A stretch of DNA of 64,000 nt from CAYXLI01 sp964464925 (GTDB lineage: Bacteria > Acidobacteriota > Terriglobia > Bryobacterales > Bryobacteraceae): contig CAYXLI010000006.1 in NCBI GenBank assembly GCA_964464925.1, forward strand, positions 62,001 to 126,000. The letters run 5' to 3'. The translations under genes and the position numbers were made by a program. Shown here piece after piece: positions 17,241-25,587 of the stretch; position 1 is the stretch's first letter, and every line of letters starts with the position of its first letter. The notes below the pieces were generated by a model. It ran no database searches, was not told where the DNA came from, and saw nothing but the letters and a program-made list of their open reading frames with translations.

Positions 17241-19218
17241 GACTGCGCCCTTCGAACAGTCCCTTAAGATCGAGAATCAGACCAATCTTTCCGTCGCCCA
17301 GGATTGCTCCTCCGGCCACGCCTTCCACAGTCTCGAAGATGCGTCCAAGTCCTTTGATCACCACCTCCTGCTTTCCGTTCAGTTCATCTACAAGGAGAGC
17401 GATTTTTCTTCCGTCGGCATCGCAAATTACCAGGACTCCGTCACAAACGCGCTTTTTCTTTGGCCTTACACCGAATTTCTCATGAAGCCGCAGCACAGGA
17501 AGTAATTGATCCCGGACCAGGACCATCTCGCAACGATTCTCCACGGTTGAGACCATTTCCGGCAGCGGACGGAGCATTTCCTGCACAGTCGTAATCGGGA
17601 CTATGTAGCGTTCCGTACCAACCGAGACGATGAGGCCGTCGATGATCGCCATCGTGAGCGGTAACTTCAGCAGGAAGGTAGTGCCCTTTCCGGGAGTAGC
17701 CTGAATCTCGATGCTTCCCCTCAGTCTCTGAATCTGCTTGCGCACTACATCCATGCCTACGCCGCGACCGGAAACATCGCTCAGCTGGTCGGCTGTCGAG
17801 AAGCCTGGTTCGAAGATCAGACTAAATACTTCGCTATCGCTCAGATTGGTGCCGGGCGCAATCAGCTTGCGCGAAATCGCTTTTTCCAGGATTTTCTTCC
17901 GGTTCAGCCCGCGGCCGTCATCACTCACTTCAATCAAAATTTCGCCGGCATGATGAGACGCCCGCAGGAGAACCCTCGGCTGGGCAGTTTTCCCTGCCTG
18001 CAGTCGCTCTTCCCGCGGCTCAATACCGTGGTCCATCGCGTTGCGAACCATGTGCATGAGCGGATCGGCGAGTTCTTCGACGATCGTGCGATCCAATTCG
18101 ACATTCTCGCCCTGGGTCTCCAAAACGGCGTGCTTGCCGAACTTGCGATTCAGATCGCGGACCAGTCGCGCCATCTTTTGAAAGAGGGGGCCTATCGGGA
18201 CCATCCGCATCGACATTGCCGTGCGCTGGACTTCTTCCGTGATCCGCGCCAGTTGGCGCAGATTGCGAGTCAGCTGCGACTGCTGGATCCGCGCGAGGTC
18301 CGGGTCGTGACGGACCAGAGATTGCGCAATCACAAGCTCCCCAACCATGTCGACCAGATAGCCGAGTTTGTCGGTATCCACTTTCACCATTCGCGCGGCG
18401 TTTCTCGATCGCGATTGCACCGTTTTCCCCGCCGTCTCAAGCGGCGCCGCTCCTGCATCGCTGACCGGCGCCTCCGGAACGGGCTGCAAATCGACACCAG
18501 AGGCTACCAGTCGGATGCGTCGAACGAGTGCCTCGGTGGACCCTGGATCGACTGGTTGTGGAACCAGCGGGTCCACTTCGAGAGCCTGCAGCCAGCGGCT
18601 CAAGTAATCATTGCCGCCGAGCACCACGTCGACGACTTGCCGGTTGATAGGAAGTCTGCCATTGCGCGAATAATCGAGCAGTGTCTCGATTTCATGAGAG
18701 ACATCCTTGATGTCTCCGAGTTCCAGGAATCCAGCCAAACCTTTGATGGTGTGGAAGCTACGGAACAGCGAATGAATCGTCTCGACATCACCCGAACGCG
18801 TCAACGAAACACCCGCTTCATCAGTATCGTTATCGAGCGAAAGGAGACGTGCTTCGATGGTCGAGAGGTGCTCACGCGCTTCGAGCACAAAATCAGAGAT
18901 GAGTTCCGGATCCCTCGAAACAGGCAGAAACTCCGCCGGAGCGGCTGCCGCTGGCGGAACAGCGCCATCGGAGGCAAGCGCGTGTTGCAGGCGAAGCAGT
19001 TGCTCCTCTAAGGCCGGTTTCCAATCCGCTGCGGCGCTGACCGCCTCCACACCCTCGCTCACGATATCCGCGAGCCGTCCGTCCCCGGTTGCCTTCACCT
19101 GTTCGGCCAACACGGCCAGGTCTTGAAGCCATGGACCGACATCATCAACCGTCTCCATCACCAGCCTCGTTGAGAACTCATCCAGTCGGACCCGGAACTG
19201 TTCGCGATCCATCGGCAT
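17233..19218 (-). CDS. cheA: Chemotaxis histidine kinase CheA
   Basis: A 661-residue CheA. An extra helical region of about 85 residues precedes an Ala/Pro linker; the Hpt (P1) domain follows with the phosphorylated His156 in FHTIKGLAGFLELGD. Then come a Pro/Ala-rich linker without an obvious P2 domain, the dimerisation region starting near KLGYLVDMVGELVIAQ, the ATPase core with DPLMHMVRNAMDHGIEP (N box), VSDDGRGLN (G1) and SGRGVGMDVV (G2), and a C-terminal CheW-like P5 domain. CheA autophosphorylates and feeds CheY and CheB. The absence of P2 and the added N-terminal helical domain are noteworthy. It lies 8 bases after cheW. Confidence 0.95.
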   Translation of the reverse strand: MPMDREQFRVRLDEFSTRLVMETVDDVGPWLQDLAVLAEQVKATGDGRLADIVSEGVEAVSAAADWKPALEEQLLRLQHALASDGAVPPAAAAPAEFLPVSRDPELISDFVLEAREHLSTIEARLLSLDNDTDEAGVSLTRSGDVETIHSLFRSFHTIKGLAGFLELGDIKDVSHEIETLLDYSRNGRLPINRQVVDVVLGGNDYLSRWLQALEVDPLVPQPVDPGSTEALVRRIRLVASGVDLQPVPEAPVSDAGAAPLETAGKTVQSRSRNAARMVKVDTDKLGYLVDMVGELVIAQSLVRHDPDLARIQQSQLTRNLRQLARITEEVQRTAMSMRMVPIGPLFQKMARLVRDLNRKFGKHAVLETQGENVELDRTIVEELADPLMHMVRNAMDHGIEPREERLQAGKTAQPRVLLRASHHAGEILIEVSDDGRGLNRKKILEKAISRKLIAPGTNLSDSEVFSLIFEPGFSTADQLSDVSGRGVGMDVVRKQIQRLRGSIEIQATPGKGTTFLLKLPLTMAIIDGLIVSVGTERYIVPITTVQEMLRPLPEMVSTVENRCEMVLVRDQLLPVLRLHEKFGVRPKKKRVCDGVLVICDADGRKIALLVDELNGKQEVVIKGLGRIFETVEGVAGGAILGDGKIGLILDLKGLFEGRSHA

Positions 19219-19226
19219 CTTCCCTT

Positions 19227-19784
19227 TTATTGAGTTACCGGTTCGGCATAGTGGTTGCGCAGGATTTCCTGCAGGCCAGCCGCGTCTTCCGTCGCAAGAA
19301 CTTGGTCAATATCGAGTAGGATCTTGACCTTGCCCTTCACCTTTGCCATGCCAAGCAGATAAGGCGTAGAAATTCCCTGTCCGAAATTCGGCGTCTCCTG
19401 CAGATCGCCATCGGTGAGATTCAGAACCTCACACACCTCGTCCACCACGATGCCCATCTGCAGCGTCTCGGACGTCTGAATCTGAACCACGATGATGCAT
19501 GTGCGCGCAGTGTACTCTGTGTCCGGCAGCCCGAACCGGAGCCTCAGGTCCACGACGGGAACGACCTTGCCCCTGAGATTGATAACACCCTTCACACTTT
19601 GCGGTGTTTGCGGAACGGCCGTAATATGTTGTACGCCCATGATTTCCCGTACCTTCAGGACTTCAATTGCGTACTCTTCTTCGGTCAGCTTGAATGTCAG
19701 GTATTTTCCGGCGGACGCAGATCGAACCGGCGCCACCGTAGACTCCATCACGCTGGTTGTTGTCATATTCATCGCGCTCATCAA
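19227..19784 (-). CDS. cheW: Chemotaxis coupling protein CheW
   Basis: A 185-residue CheW-domain protein: KYLTFKLTEEEYAIEVLKVR, VKGVINLRGKVVPVVDLRLR and ILLDIDQVL are characteristic. It links CheA to receptors. About 25 extra residues, rich in Met, Thr and Ser, precede the domain, so an internal start is possible. Cytoplasmic. Sits 9 bases after cheX and 8 bases before cheA. Confidence 0.95.
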   Translation of the reverse strand: MMSAMNMTTTSVMESTVAPVRSASAGKYLTFKLTEEEYAIEVLKVREIMGVQHITAVPQTPQSVKGVINLRGKVVPVVDLRLRFGLPDTEYTARTCIIVVQIQTSETLQMGIVVDEVCEVLNLTDGDLQETPNFGQGISTPYLLGMAKVKGKVKILLDIDQVLATEDAAGLQEILRNHYAEPVTQ

Positions 19785-19793
19785 TTCCCTCCT

Positions 19794-20336
19794 TTAATTA
19801 CTGTTTAAATGTCCGGCGAAGCTCAAACGCGGACGCGAGCCGGTGTGGTTCTGAGCCAGGCAAATCTGAACTTCGAATGTCTCGTCTTCGCACTGGAACC
19901 TCACCACCGTCCAACTCGTCGATCCCATGGTTCTTGCCGCGAAGTTTCGTCCATAGACAACCGTCGGGATGCTGAGTCCCAGCGGTCCCGCAAGCTCCTC
20001 CAGACGCGTTTTGACGTTGCCGACGATCATGTTCGTCACTTCGCCGAACGCGTCCAACACGTCGTGATCGACTGTCGCGGCCTTCAATCCCACTAAGGCC
20101 TCCGAGACTCTGCACGCGAATGGGGCCGAGCAGATCACGCTGCCTGTTCCCACCCAGGGGCCGGCCAGCCCGATCAGCGAAACTACTCCGTCGCCGATAG
20201 AGTTCGCTTCCTCCTGCCTGCGCGCGCTGCATTGGCTAACGTCCACGCCGAGCATCATGGAAAACACTTCCACGGTTGCGTCCTGGACAAACTTCACTAA
20301 GACTTCATGTTCGGGTGTTTGCATCGGGCTCTCCAT
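19794..20336 (-). CDS. cheX: CheX-like CheY-P phosphatase (first copy)
   Basis: A 180-residue CheX-type protein. The helix DAFGEVTNMIVGNVKTRLE carries the Glu-x2-Asn phosphatase motif followed by the conserved Gly-Asn. An N-terminal segment ATVEVFSMMLGVDV matches the family's opening strand-helix. It should dephosphorylate CheY-P in the cytoplasm. It follows the first cheY by 2 bases, mirroring the second cheY-cheX pair in this operon. Confidence 0.85.
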   Translation of the reverse strand: MESPMQTPEHEVLVKFVQDATVEVFSMMLGVDVSQCSARRQEEANSIGDGVVSLIGLAGPWVGTGSVICSAPFACRVSEALVGLKAATVDHDVLDAFGEVTNMIVGNVKTRLEELAGPLGLSIPTVVYGRNFAARTMGSTSWTVVRFQCEDETFEVQICLAQNHTGSRPRLSFAGHLNSN

Positions 20337-20338
20337 GG

Positions 20339-20728
20339 CTAGTTGATGATTCCAGCTAGCTTCTCTTTGATTTGCTCTGCCGTAAACGGTTTGCGAACAT
20401 AGCCTGTGGCACCCAACTGAACTGCCTCAAGAACCTTGTTTTGGCTGCCTTCGGTGGTGATCATTACGATCGGCACCGTCTTCCATTCCTCGATGGCGCG
20501 CACTTCCGTCAGGAACTGCAGACCGTCCATGTTCGGCATGTTGATGTCGCTGAGAATCAGGCCGACCTTCTGGCTTTTCAGAACCGTCAGCGCTTCCTGA
20601 CCATCTCCAGCTTCGAAAACCTCGCCGATGGGCACCTCGGCCTGCCGGAGCACCCGCTGCAATATTTTGCGGATCGCTGCAGAATCGTCCACTATCAATA
20701 CGTCCAAGTTCGTATCCCCCTCACTCAA
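20339..20728 (-). CDS. cheY: CheY-like single-domain response regulator (first copy)
   Basis: A 129-residue receiver with DDSAAIRKIL, phospho-acceptor Asp61 in LILSDINMPNMDG, the Thr switch in VMITTEGS and Lys in GYVRKPFTAEQI, all intact. It is the first gene of the che operon, 47 bases after the dehydrogenase stop on the same strand. No output domain, so it acts by binding a motor, pilus or other target, or as a phosphate sink. Confidence 0.93.
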   Translation of the reverse strand: MSEGDTNLDVLIVDDSAAIRKILQRVLRQAEVPIGEVFEAGDGQEALTVLKSQKVGLILSDINMPNMDGLQFLTEVRAIEEWKTVPIVMITTEGSQNKVLEAVQLGATGYVRKPFTAEQIKEKLAGIIN

Positions 20729-20775
20729 GCACCTTATCGGCGAGGGGAATATGAGTCTTAGAAGGTTTGGCGGAT

Positions 20776-21837
20776 CTAAAGCAAGGAAAGAATCGCGGAA
20801 GTTACTTCGCTACAGTGATTGCGGCCGCCAAGATCCGGCGTGCGTACTTCTCCATGGGCCAAGACCTGGGCGACGGCGTCATGCACGGCAACGGCGGCAT
20901 CCGCCTCGCCCAGATGATCCAGCATCATGGAAACTGAGAAGATCGCCGCCATGGGGTTCGCGATTCCCTTCCCCGCTATGTCCGGAGCCGAACCGTGCAC
21001 CGGCTCGAACATCGATGGATAAGTTCGGTCGGGGTTCAAATTCGCGCTCGCCGCAAGGCCGATGCTGCCGGTCAAAATGGCCGATAAGTCACTAAGGATA
21101 TCGCCGAAGAGATTCGAAGCCACTACTACGTCAAAGCTTTCCGGACGCCGCACGAAGTTCATTGCCGCCGCATCCACCAGCAGCGACTCGGTTTCGATCT
21201 GCGGATACTCATGGGCGACCTTCAGGAAGATGCGGTCCCAAAGCACCATGCTGTAGCCCTGCGCATTGGATTTGGTAATCGACGTGACGCGCCTTTTCTT
21301 GTTTCGCTTCACTGCGAGTTCGAATGCGTGTCGGATTATGCGTTCCGTACCGTGGCGCGTAAAGACCGAAGTTTGCACAGCCACCTCATCCGGATGGTGG
21401 TGGTGGACGAAACCGCCAGCCTGCGCATACTCGCCTTCGGTGTTCTCACGGACAACCACCATATCGATCGTGCCGGGCCCTTTGTCCGCTAGCGGCGAAC
21501 GCACGCCGTCGAATAGCACAGCCGGGCGCACGTTGGCATATTGATCGAAGCCGCGCCGGATAGGCAGCAGCAATCCGTTCAATGTGATGTGGTCCGGAAT
21601 ATCGGGATGCCCGACGGCCCCCAGCAGTATCGAATCGAATTTGGCCAGTTCTTCCAGCGCGCCGGACGGCATCATGCGCCCATGATGGAAGTAGTAGCCG
21701 GATCCCCAGTCCAAATCGCGAAACTCGAATCGGAGTGCAAAGCGTTCCCCTACTGCATTCAGCACGCGCTTGGCTTCTGGAATCACCTCCTGGCCGATTC
21801 CGTCACCCGCAATGACAGCAAGCGAAAAATTCATCAT
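20776..21837 (-). CDS. ttuC: Tartrate/D-malate dehydrogenase-like isocitrate/isopropylmalate family enzyme
   Basis: A 353-residue beta-decarboxylating dehydrogenase. The stretch NGLLLPIRRGFDQYANVRPA and VVVRENTEGEYA are typical of the TtuC/DmlA branch (tartrate dehydrogenase/decarboxylase, D-malate dehydrogenase) rather than LeuB. The metal-binding Asp motif ASNLFGDILSDL and the cofactor region FEPVHGSAPDIAGKGIANP are complete; NAD is the likely cofactor. Isopropylmalate dehydrogenase cannot be excluded, but no leu genes are nearby. It diverges from an SDR gene over 185 bases and lies upstream of the che operon on the same strand. Confidence 0.8.
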   Translation of the reverse strand: MMNFSLAVIAGDGIGQEVIPEAKRVLNAVGERFALRFEFRDLDWGSGYYFHHGRMMPSGALEELAKFDSILLGAVGHPDIPDHITLNGLLLPIRRGFDQYANVRPAVLFDGVRSPLADKGPGTIDMVVVRENTEGEYAQAGGFVHHHHPDEVAVQTSVFTRHGTERIIRHAFELAVKRNKKRRVTSITKSNAQGYSMVLWDRIFLKVAHEYPQIETESLLVDAAAMNFVRRPESFDVVVASNLFGDILSDLSAILTGSIGLAASANLNPDRTYPSMFEPVHGSAPDIAGKGIANPMAAIFSVSMMLDHLGEADAAVAVHDAVAQVLAHGEVRTPDLGGRNHCSEVTSAILSLL

Positions 21838-22004
21838 GTCCGGAGTTTCATGCTATCAGGGCAGGCGGGCGTGTTCCGGCGATCCGGACACAAGTTCGAT
21901 GCCGCGCCAAAGGCAATCTCTTGCCGGAAGAGCGCGATCACCGGTTCGGATCGCCGGTCATGCCTATATTATTCTCATCTACCGGTCTCGTGGCAAGGGC
22001 ATTC

Positions 22005-22014
22005 TTGTATACCA
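22005..22014. promoter_or_regulatory. Near-palindrome resembling a FadR/UxuR-type GntR operator
   Basis: TTGTATACCA is a 10-base near-palindrome, one mismatch from TGGTATACCA, the core bound by hexuronate regulators such as UxuR/ExuR. It ends 8 bases before the SDR start and lies between the divergent SDR and tartrate-type dehydrogenase genes, both plausible sugar-acid enzymes. Only one copy is seen and no regulator gene is adjacent. Confidence 0.3.
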
Positions 22015-22022
22015 TGTACTTT

Positions 22023-22790
22023 ATGTCTCTAACTGGGAAAACAGCGTTGGTTGCAGGCGCGAGCCGCGGCATCGGACTCGCCATCGCCAAGCAATTGGCC
22101 GAAGCAGGAGCACACACGATTCTCGCGTCGCGCTCACTCGAGGTGCTCCAGAAGAACGCGGAAGAATTGAAACAGCGCGGCCTTGAGGCCGAGGCGCGCG
22201 CATTCGACATGGCGGATCGCGCTTCTATCGAAGCCTTCGCTGCAGGGTTGCCGGACATCGACATACTCATCAACGTCTCCGGCACAAATGTGCGCAAGCA
22301 GTTTGAGAAGTACACGGTGGAAGAATACGAGCGCATCATGAATACGAACCTGCACGGCATCGTGACGCTTACGCAAAAAGTTGGAGCCAGGATGCTGGCA
22401 CGAGGGAAGGGCGGCAAGATCGTGATGATCGGCAGCCTCATGTCCCTGCTCGGGCTGCCATACTTAACCGTGTATGCCATGACGAAGTCGGCCATCGCAG
22501 GCCTCACCCGCACTCTTGCGGCAGAATGGGGAAGTCACGGCATCCAGATCAACTGTATCGCACCGGGATTCATCATCACTGATCTGAATCGCGATATGTG
22601 GAAAGCCGAGCCGATGCGCAAGTGGCTGGAAGGCTGCCAGGCTAACCCTCGCACGGGTACACCGGAGGACATTGCTCCGCTTGCGGTATTCCTTAGTAGT
22701 AGTGGAGCCGATTACATCACCGGCCAGGTGATCGCGGTAGACGGCGGCTACACGACGACGTCTGTATGGCCTTTCGCACCATCTGCATAG
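22023..22790 (+). CDS. Short-chain dehydrogenase/reductase (SDR)
   Basis: Start chosen at ATG 22023 (255 residues, MSLTGKTALVAGASRGIG); upstream in-frame sequence is not family-like. The classical SDR features are all present: cofactor motif GASRGIGLAIA, the catalytic Ser in MIGSLMSLLG, Tyr and Lys in YAMTKSAIAG and the C-terminal ITGQVIAVDGGYT. An NAD(P) oxidoreductase on the gluconate 5-dehydrogenase/2-deoxygluconate dehydrogenase side of the family seems likely, but 3-oxoacyl reductase-type substrates remain possible. No clear ribosome site precedes it. It overlaps the next gene by 25 bases. Confidence 0.87.
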   Translation: MSLTGKTALVAGASRGIGLAIAKQLAEAGAHTILASRSLEVLQKNAEELKQRGLEAEARAFDMADRASIEAFAAGLPDIDILINVSGTNVRKQFEKYTVEEYERIMNTNLHGIVTLTQKVGARMLARGKGGKIVMIGSLMSLLGLPYLTVYAMTKSAIAGLTRTLAAEWGSHGIQINCIAPGFIITDLNRDMWKAEPMRKWLEGCQANPRTGTPEDIAPLAVFLSSSGADYITGQVIAVDGGYTTTSVWPFAPSA

Positions 22791-23620
22791 CGTTCCTTGC
22801 TGTTGCCCTGATGCTCGGGCAGGAGAAGAAGCCGGACCAGATCGACTTCTCCTGTCCGATGGACAAAGATGTTCATCAATCGCAGCCGGGCAAGTGCCCG
22901 AAGTGCGGGATGCGGCTGGTGGCCGCCCTGCCGGATCCTGTCGAGTACCCGGTTGACCTGACGGTCACGCCCAAGGTGCTTCGCGCCGGAGAAACTGTGC
23001 GACTGCACTTCGTGATAAGGCAACCTGCCGCCAGCAAGCTCGTGAATCGCTTCGAGGTGATTCATGAGAAGCTATTCCACCTGTTCCTTATCAGCCGCGA
23101 CCTCCAGTTCTTCGCCCATGTGCATCCCGTTCAACAGCTGGACGGATCCTTTGTGCTTGAAACGAAGCTGCCAAAAACCGGACAATACCGCGCTCTGTGT
23201 GATTTCTTCCCCACGGGAGGCACACCGCAAATGATCGTGAAGACAATTATCGTCCCCGGACCCGATCTCGCGCAGTCCCTTTCGCCGGACCTGTTGCCGA
23301 AGGACACCGAGAACATGCGAGTCTCTTTGCGTACGGAGCCGCCGCAACCTATTGCGGGCATGAAGACTTTGCTGTTCTTCGATCTGAATCCTGGCGACGG
23401 ACTCGAGCCCTACCTCGGCGCCTGGGGACATCTGTTAGCTGCGAGTGCGGACCTGATCGACCTGATTCATACCCATCCGGCATTCAATGAGGGCGGACCA
23501 ACCGTGCAGTTCAACATGATTTTCCCGCGCAAAGGGACTTATCGCGTGTGGGTGCAGTTCCAGCGGAAGGGCGTAGTGAACACGGCCTCATTCGACGTTC
23601 CGGTAGACGAGTTGAAGTAG
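22766..23620 (+). CDS. Exported protein with heavy-metal-binding domain
   Basis: A 284-residue protein with an N-terminal signal (first ~19 residues) followed by CPMDKDVHQSQPGKCPKCGM, a heavy-metal-binding domain of the type fused to CusB- and copper-ATPase-related proteins; the spaced Cys and Met residues bind Cu or Zn. The remaining ~230 residues are beta-rich and contain FFAHVHPVQ and HTHPAF, which adds potential His ligands. Probably a periplasmic metal-binding or sensor-like protein. Its start lies inside the SDR gene. It converges directly on the downstream cytochrome gene with no spacer. Confidence 0.75.
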   Translation: MAFRTICIAFLAVALMLGQEKKPDQIDFSCPMDKDVHQSQPGKCPKCGMRLVAALPDPVEYPVDLTVTPKVLRAGETVRLHFVIRQPAASKLVNRFEVIHEKLFHLFLISRDLQFFAHVHPVQQLDGSFVLETKLPKTGQYRALCDFFPTGGTPQMIVKTIIVPGPDLAQSLSPDLLPKDTENMRVSLRTEPPQPIAGMKTLLFFDLNPGDGLEPYLGAWGHLLAASADLIDLIHTHPAFNEGGPTVQFNMIFPRKGTYRVWVQFQRKGVVNTASFDVPVDELK

Positions 23621-24265
23621 TTATCGAAAAAGAGCGAGCGAGGCCGGAGGACTCACGCGAATCACACTGCCCACAGGAAGAGCGAGCGGCGTCCGCAGCA
23701 CGAAAGGATGCTTCCACTTCGCACGATACCCGCGGAACCAAACCACCGGTGCTTCCCTGCCGTCAGGAAGAGTCACAGTGACCTGAGCCTCCGGTGTATC
23801 CGCTTCCGGTTGTAGGGCCTTCAGCACGACTGCTTTCTTCAGCGTCAATTCCGATTGCACTTTGCCGAAGATCTGTCCGGCATGCACTTCAGGTAAACTC
23901 GCCGGACGTCCATAGGGCAGCAGATTCGCGTCGCCGGCAGGCGCACCTCCCTCCACCCAATCCGCAATTATGCTGATCTCTTCCTGTGTAAGGCTCCAGT
24001 CGTTCCGAAATTCGCCAAAGCCCTTCGCCGCGCCCCATGGCGGCATGCGGCGCTCCAGGACTTCCTCTTTGATCGCTTTTGCCCAGGGGCGTGCCTCCTC
24101 GTACGTCAGCAGGCTCATCGGCGCGCCGCCGCCGTCCTGATGGCAGCTTCCGCAACGTTTCCACACGATCCGCGAAACATCCCTGCTCCACGTGAGCTTG
24201 GTTGTGATCGTGTCATGGGCGAGCATAGCTGCCATCAAAGGCAGCAGCACAAAGAGACGGCGCAT
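23621..24265 (-). CDS. Exported cytochrome c-like protein
   Basis: A 214-residue protein with a signal peptide and a single CGSCH haem motif (residues 38-42) in VWKRCGSCHQDGG. The following segments ARPWAKAIKEEVLERRMPPW and SIIADWVEGGAPAGD match the cytochrome c domain that begins the larger neighbour at 24265-25548 nearly feature for feature. The C-terminal ~90 residues are beta-rich with no copper-ligand histidines. It starts within the neighbour's stop (1-base overlap), so the two are co-translated and probably act together. Confidence 0.8.
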   Translation of the reverse strand: MRRLFVLLPLMAAMLAHDTITTKLTWSRDVSRIVWKRCGSCHQDGGGAPMSLLTYEEARPWAKAIKEEVLERRMPPWGAAKGFGEFRNDWSLTQEEISIIADWVEGGAPAGDANLLPYGRPASLPEVHAGQIFGKVQSELTLKKAVVLKALQPEADTPEAQVTVTLPDGREAPVVWFRGYRAKWKHPFVLRTPLALPVGSVIRVSPPASLALFR

Positions 24266-25548
24266 CAGTCCGAGGACGTCTTCTTCTGCGGGCGCTCAAA
24301 CAACTCGCGCGGTGTCACATCCGCATCGAAGGCGATATTGAAGAAGCCAATCATCATCTCATCCCAGCTCTGCTCGCCGAAGCGCACTTCTTTCTTCGGA
24401 TCAGGATTGTTGGGATTATTCGCGGAGTTGTCGAAATGCGCGGTGCACTCAATCGTCGCCCCCTTGCTCAATTCAATCGGCTTCTCAGGATAATACGAAA
24501 GCTGCCAACTGAAACTATAGTTCGGCACTTTCAGCAAAACTTCAGTCTCGCCGTCCTTGACCAGCCGGTACTCGAAATCCTTTCCGCGAAGGTGCATGTG
24601 GGGGAGAAACGCAATGATCTTCACGTCGCGCGCCAGGCTGGTCTTGGCATCCACACGATAATTCGCGTCCCCGGCAGGGATCACGAATTTCTCATTTGCT
24701 GCTGCGACGGTCATCACCCGTTCCTTCGGCTTTTCCGTCGCGAACACAAAACCGACCTTGGAACGGTCAGTCTCGGTTTTCCCATCCGCTGTGTAATGCA
24801 TCTGCAAGATGATGTCCGAGCCCGCCTTCACCAGTTTCGCCTGCCCGGGTCCCAGCCGCTCCGGAAGAGATCCAGGAGCGTAGCCGACCAGGAACTCGCC
24901 GCCGCCATTTCGCTCGCCCTTGGGCGGCACGAATGGAATGCCGGGCTTTGCGTCCTTCATCCATTTCGAGCCAGGCTCACGAACAAACGCGATCACGTGA
25001 TGCACTACTTTGCGGTTTCCAGGGCGCACCTCGGCCATGCGAACCCATTTATCTTCAGTAAAGCCAGTCGGAACCAGGAAGTACGTGTATTCGATTGTGC
25101 CCGACTCCGGTACCTTGTACTCGGCGGGCATTTCAACCACCATGTCCGGTTTTCCGATATTCCACCCTTCGAGGAATCTCCTCTCCGCCGGGGTGTCTGT
25201 CGGATCTCCTTCCGGTGCGCCGGAATCGGCCCAGCGCACGATCGTATCGATGTCGGCTTGTGACAGCGTGCGATCATTGCTGAATTTTCCGTAATGGGGA
25301 TCTGCAAACCACGGCGGCATCCGTTTCGTGAGTACTGCCTGCCGGATAGCTTTGGCCCAGGGACGCGTTTCTTTGTAAGACAGAAACGCCATAGGCGCGG
25401 CTTCGCCCGGACGATGGCACTCCTGGCAATTCTTCTGCAGGATAGGCAAAACGTCGCGCTCAAAGATAGTGGCGGGTGCGGCCGCGACGAGCGCTGGAAT
25501 CAAAGCGAAAAGTGCAGATCGCATCAGTTTTTTTCCATTTCTCTTCAT
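24265..25548 (-). CDS. Cytochrome c / copper type II monooxygenase-like fusion
   Basis: Start placed at ATG 25548 (427 residues), giving a basic n-region and signal peptide; ATG 25524 is an alternative. Residues 41-45 (CQECH) bind haem in a cytochrome c domain. The larger part resembles copper type II ascorbate-dependent monooxygenases (PHM/DBH fold): His183-His184 in VVHHVIAF and His251 in LQMHYT as one copper site, His317 and His319 in FLPHMHLRG plus a Met in SWDEMMIGFF as the other. In PHM these two sites hydroxylate substrates with electrons from ascorbate; here the fused haem could supply them, which is inference. Periplasmic. Forms a unit with the shorter cytochrome downstream. Confidence 0.8.
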   Translation of the reverse strand: MKRNGKKLMRSALFALIPALVAAAPATIFERDVLPILQKNCQECHRPGEAAPMAFLSYKETRPWAKAIRQAVLTKRMPPWFADPHYGKFSNDRTLSQADIDTIVRWADSGAPEGDPTDTPAERRFLEGWNIGKPDMVVEMPAEYKVPESGTIEYTYFLVPTGFTEDKWVRMAEVRPGNRKVVHHVIAFVREPGSKWMKDAKPGIPFVPPKGERNGGGEFLVGYAPGSLPERLGPGQAKLVKAGSDIILQMHYTADGKTETDRSKVGFVFATEKPKERVMTVAAANEKFVIPAGDANYRVDAKTSLARDVKIIAFLPHMHLRGKDFEYRLVKDGETEVLLKVPNYSFSWQLSYYPEKPIELSKGATIECTAHFDNSANNPNNPDPKKEVRFGEQSWDEMMIGFFNIAFDADVTPRELFERPQKKTSSD

Positions 25549-25587
25549 CATACGAGAGCGAGTTGGCGCAGGTTCCATGTACACTGA

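Noticed and set aside
17950..19011. Long plus-strand open frame (353 codons) across cheA
   Set aside because: It lies antisense to cheA, which has complete conserved motifs; the antisense product has no domain and is Arg/His-rich, as usual in high-GC genes.
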